Shown: positions 20,056-20,313 of the stretch, piece by piece
Layout: every line of letters begins with the position of its first letter
How positions within the stretch are numbered: the stretch's first letter is position 1
Virus record (IMG/VR): IMGVR_UViG_3300045421_000141
Coordinates: 1 to 20,313 of that record
DNA from: a virus
Length of the DNA: 20,313 nt
Direction: 5' to 3' (one strand)
Translations under genes and position numbers: made by a program
The notes under the pieces: generated by a model
Told to the model about the DNA's origin: nothing
Databases searched by the model: none
What the model saw: only the letters and a program-made list of their open reading frames with translations

Positions 20056-20288
20056 TAAAAAAATCTCAAAGAGATTTAATGAATTGGACTAAACAGGATT
20101 GGAGAACAAAATCAGGCAAACCTTCTTCAGAAACTGGCGAAAGATATTTACCTTCAAAAGCAATCAAAGCATTAACATCATCTCAATACGCACAAACAAC
20201 TCGTGCTAAAAGAATGGCAAAAAAATCTGGAAAACAATTTTCTAAACAACCTAAAAAAATAGCTAAGATTGTAAGCAGATTCAGATGA
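20052..20288 (+). CDS. Small basic protein of a widespread phage family
   Basis: 78 residues. LMNWTKQDWRTKSGKPSSET, GERYLPSKAIKALTSSQYA and the ending GKQFSKQPKKIAKIVSRFR are the full pattern of a small basic protein ('WTKQ.W.TKSGKPS...GERYLP..AIKALS..EYA.TT..KR') that recurs in cyanophages, other marine phages and some bacteria, often near terminase or structural genes. I recall a DUF5872 label but cannot confirm it. It overlaps its neighbours by ATGA on both sides. Confidence 0.75.
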   Translation: MIKKSQRDLMNWTKQDWRTKSGKPSSETGERYLPSKAIKALTSSQYAQTTRAKRMAKKSGKQFSKQPKKIAKIVSRFR

Positions 20289-20313
20289 TTGATAAAATAA
20301 TCTTTGGAAGCAG
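20285..20313 (+). CDS. Start of a further gene (partial)
   Basis: An ATG within the previous stop (ATGA, 20285-20288) opens a frame reading MIDKIIFGS to the window edge. The tight coupling seen through this run makes it a likely true start. Nothing can be said about the product; in similar layouts the terminase or packaging genes come next. Confidence 0.5.

Noticed and set aside
1-20313. tRNA genes, CRISPR arrays, insertion sequences, integrase
   Set aside because: None were seen on reading both strands. No transposase or integrase motif is present, and the only long repeat pair is the fibre inverted repeat.

Overview
The window is a stretch of a tailed double-stranded DNA phage (or prophage) genome. 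It is strongly AT-rich, genes are densely packed, and most neighbours are linked by ATGA or TAATG stop/start overlaps. There is a tape measure protein but no sheath or baseplate gene, which fits a long non-contractile (siphovirus-like) tail. The minor tail gene order resembles that of rhodobacterial gene transfer agents and related phages. Together with the base composition and short genes, this suggests a marine alphaproteobacterial host such as SAR11, but the host is an inference; nothing in the window identifies it.

Layout. (1) 1-6423, rightward: end of a tail assembly chaperone, tape measure, two minor tail proteins, a HlyC/RTX-type lysine acyltransferase homologue in the slot where related modules carry an NlpC/P60 peptidase, and a large J-like tail tip protein. 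(2) 6437-9055: a tail fibre gene whose 3' part lies in an apparently invertible segment bounded by perfect 41-bp inverted repeats (6943-6983 and 9015-9055). The segment holds two alternative fibre C-terminal halves, each followed by a small accessory or chaperone-like gene, and the two sets converge. The fibre half now in frame ends in a C-type-lectin-like domain of the kind diversified by DGRs; the other half is headless and silent. (3) 9101-12068, rightward: small proteins, a metallophosphoesterase, an M15 peptidase endolysin, DUF3310, a small beta-rich protein and a holin. (4) 12069-12363: AT-rich regulatory region with an extended -10 promoter, leading to a metallopeptidase-like gene.

(5) 12950-17203, leftward operon: a chain of very small genes (several with one membrane helix), a zinc-finger-like protein, an XRE-family regulator, a RecB/Cas4-like PD-(D/E)XK nuclease, a possible OB-fold protein and a second PD-(D/E)XK-like protein. 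It starts at a recognisable promoter in the divergent intergenic region 17204-17408. (6) 17409-20313, rightward: a DUF6496-like basic protein, an HNH nuclease, a small DnaA-domain-IV-like protein, a winged-helix replication protein, a very acidic 57-aa protein, a membrane-anchored Bax-like glucosaminidase, and a tightly overlapped run of lysine-rich mini proteins running off the end.

The most striking system is the fibre inversion cassette. Flipping the segment would join the constant fibre N-terminus (about 182 residues) in frame to the silent half, giving a fibre of about 341 residues followed by its own 116-aa accessory gene. This is the same logic as the Mu G and P1 C segments. No serine invertase or other recombinase gene is visible in the window.
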